Assembly: GCF_029054785.1 (NCBI RefSeq)
Contig: NZ_JAIDEN010000071.1
Coordinates: 1 to 6,447 of the forward strand
Direction of reading: 5' to 3'
DNA from: Duncaniella sp.
Lineage (GTDB): Bacteria; Bacteroidota; Bacteroidia; Bacteroidales; Muribaculaceae
DNA: 6,447 nt
In this document: positions 6,444 through 6,447 of the stretch, piece by piece
Position numbering within the stretch: the first letter of the stretch is position 1
Layout: each line of letters begins with the position of its first letter
The notes under the pieces: generated by a model
What the model saw: only the letters and a program-made list of their open reading frames with translations
The model's database searches: none
What the model was told of the DNA's origin: nothing
Program-made: the position numbers and the translations under genes

Positions 6444-6447
6444 TGCG

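Noticed and set aside
6241..6447. A plus-strand frame that stays open through the repeat to the edge, reading as Gly/Leu/Glu-rich peptide
   Set aside because: It has no ATG in frame, and the 43-base block shifts the reading frame at each copy. The other frames hit TGA in the TGAGAG units. A coding repeat would keep a multiple of three.
6311..6447. CRISPR array
   Set aside because: The units are 9 bases long and contiguous, with no unique spacers and no cas genes in the window.

Overview
The window looks like a chromosomal segment from a Bacteroidales bacterium, plausibly Muribaculaceae or a close relative. The signs are genes without clear Shine-Dalgarno sequences, TAnnTTTG-type -7 boxes of the Bacteroidetes primary sigma factor, roughly balanced base composition, and a Bacteroidetes-style Wzi-family outer-membrane protein. 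The family-level placement is inference from style, not from a marker gene.

All six genes lie on the minus strand, so the window reads from right to left. At the far right (about 6311-6447) is a non-coding, G-rich repeat built from 9-base units arranged in a 43-base higher-order period. Next comes a promoter-like stretch (about 6179-6262) with two exact TAnnTTTG matches. Then follow a Wzi-family capsule-assembly outer-membrane protein (6178-4652), a small lipocalin-like lipoprotein translationally coupled to it (4652-4182), a LegB-type sugar-nucleotide 4,6-dehydratase (4168-3179), an ATP-grasp enzyme (3173-2211) and a NeuB/LegI-type nonulosonic acid synthase (2133-1120). The last gene is the N-terminal 349 codons of the sigma-54 factor RpoN (1047 to the window edge), which runs off the left side.

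The first four genes are packed with a 1-base overlap and gaps of 13 and 5 bases, so they almost certainly form one transcription unit. neuB follows after 77 bases and rpoN after 72, and I see no convincing terminator in either gap. The content suggests a cell-surface glycan module. LegB and NeuB/LegI are the first committed step and the sugar-condensing step of legionaminic-acid-type nonulosonate synthesis. The ATP-grasp protein could ligate an acyl or aminoacyl group onto an intermediate. Wzi and the lipoprotein would act at the outer membrane, where the finished glycan is anchored or organised. The middle and late pathway steps (aminotransferase, N-acetyltransferase, hydrolysing epimerase, CMP-sugar synthetase) are absent here and would have to be encoded elsewhere.

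The two points most worth following up are the layered 9/43-base repeat, with its evenly spaced G-runs and self-complementary spacers, and the compact wzi-lipoprotein-legB-ATP-grasp-neuB arrangement. No mobile element, tRNA, rRNA or CRISPR array was seen.
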